This document shows positions 16,094 to 16,147 of a stretch of 16,147 nucleotides of DNA, one piece after another (position 1 is the stretch's first letter; the number at the start of each line of letters is the position of its first letter). The stretch comes from Chromobacteriaceae bacterium (GTDB lineage Bacteria > Pseudomonadota > Gammaproteobacteria > Burkholderiales > Aquaspirillaceae). The position numbers and the translations under genes are program-made. The stretch is taken from the NCBI GenBank assembly GCA_030151505.1, contig JASLDQ010000384.1, positions 1 to 16,147 on the forward strand. Direction: 5' to 3'. The notes under the pieces were generated by a model. It made no database searches. It saw only the letters and a list, made by a program, of their open reading frames with translations, and was not told the origin of the DNA.

Positions 16094-16147
16094 ACTATAT
16101 AACTTTTCTTTCACTGCGGATTTTTTTTTGTAGTACCCGAAGATTTG
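16094..16147. other. Unassigned end of the window
   Basis: These 54 bases are A/T-rich and include a run of nine T on the plus strand. I see no coding frame or clear promoter. By remembered synteny, secG would lie beyond the window edge. Confidence 0.4.

Noticed and set aside
1..16147. Neisserial DNA uptake sequences, CRISPR repeats, insertion sequences or attachment sites.
   Set aside because: I looked for the GCCGTCTGAA uptake motif, regular direct repeats and transposase-like frames and saw none. The tRNA 3' end has no visible integrated element on the side that is in the window.

Overview
The window is almost entirely one locus: a complete 14-gene nuo operon for respiratory complex I (proton-pumping NADH:quinone oxidoreductase), read on the minus strand from nuoA (15926) down to nuoN (1462). 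The order is nuoA-B-C-D-E-F-G-H-I-J-K-L-M-N. nuoC and nuoD are separate genes, spacing is very tight, and several stop and start codons overlap. The base composition is high in G+C, with strong avoidance of A/T-ending codons. Together with unfused nuoC/nuoD, a DUF2818-type gene just after nuoN, and a tRNA-Leu just before nuoA, this suggests a betaproteobacterium, most likely of the Neisseriales (Chromobacterium/Vogesella-like). That placement is inference from gene content and remembered synteny, not from a search.

Layout. Positions 1-923 (plus strand) hold the 3' end of one LpxL-like lipid A acyltransferase and a complete second one that starts with TTG three bases after the first gene's stop. 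A strong stem-loop terminator (934-961) follows. On the minus strand, 1068-1367 encodes a small three-helix membrane protein of the DUF2818 type. A second strong terminator (1411-1439) separates it from the end of nuoN, so it probably has its own promoter. From 1462 to 15926 is the nuo operon. At 15942-15966 an intrinsic-terminator-like hairpin sits only 15 bases before the nuoA start codon. At 16008-16093 is a tRNA-Leu(GAG)-like gene with several damaged positions. The last 54 bases hold nothing I can assign.

How the genes work together. NuoE, F and G form the NADH-oxidising module (FMN and most Fe-S clusters). NuoB, C, D and I pass electrons to the quinone site at the NuoB/NuoD/NuoH junction. 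NuoA, H, J, K, L, M and N form the membrane arm, with NuoL, M and N as the antiporter-like proton channels. Every Fe-S ligand set expected for a standard complex without the extra N7 cluster is visible, as are the key membrane Glu/Lys residues, so the enzyme looks intact.

I found no mobile element, CRISPR array, phage gene or new multi-gene system. The points most worth a second look are the degenerate tRNA-Leu, the terminator hairpin against the nuoA ribosome binding site, and two small hairpins at the nuoF/nuoG junction that reach the nuoG start codon.
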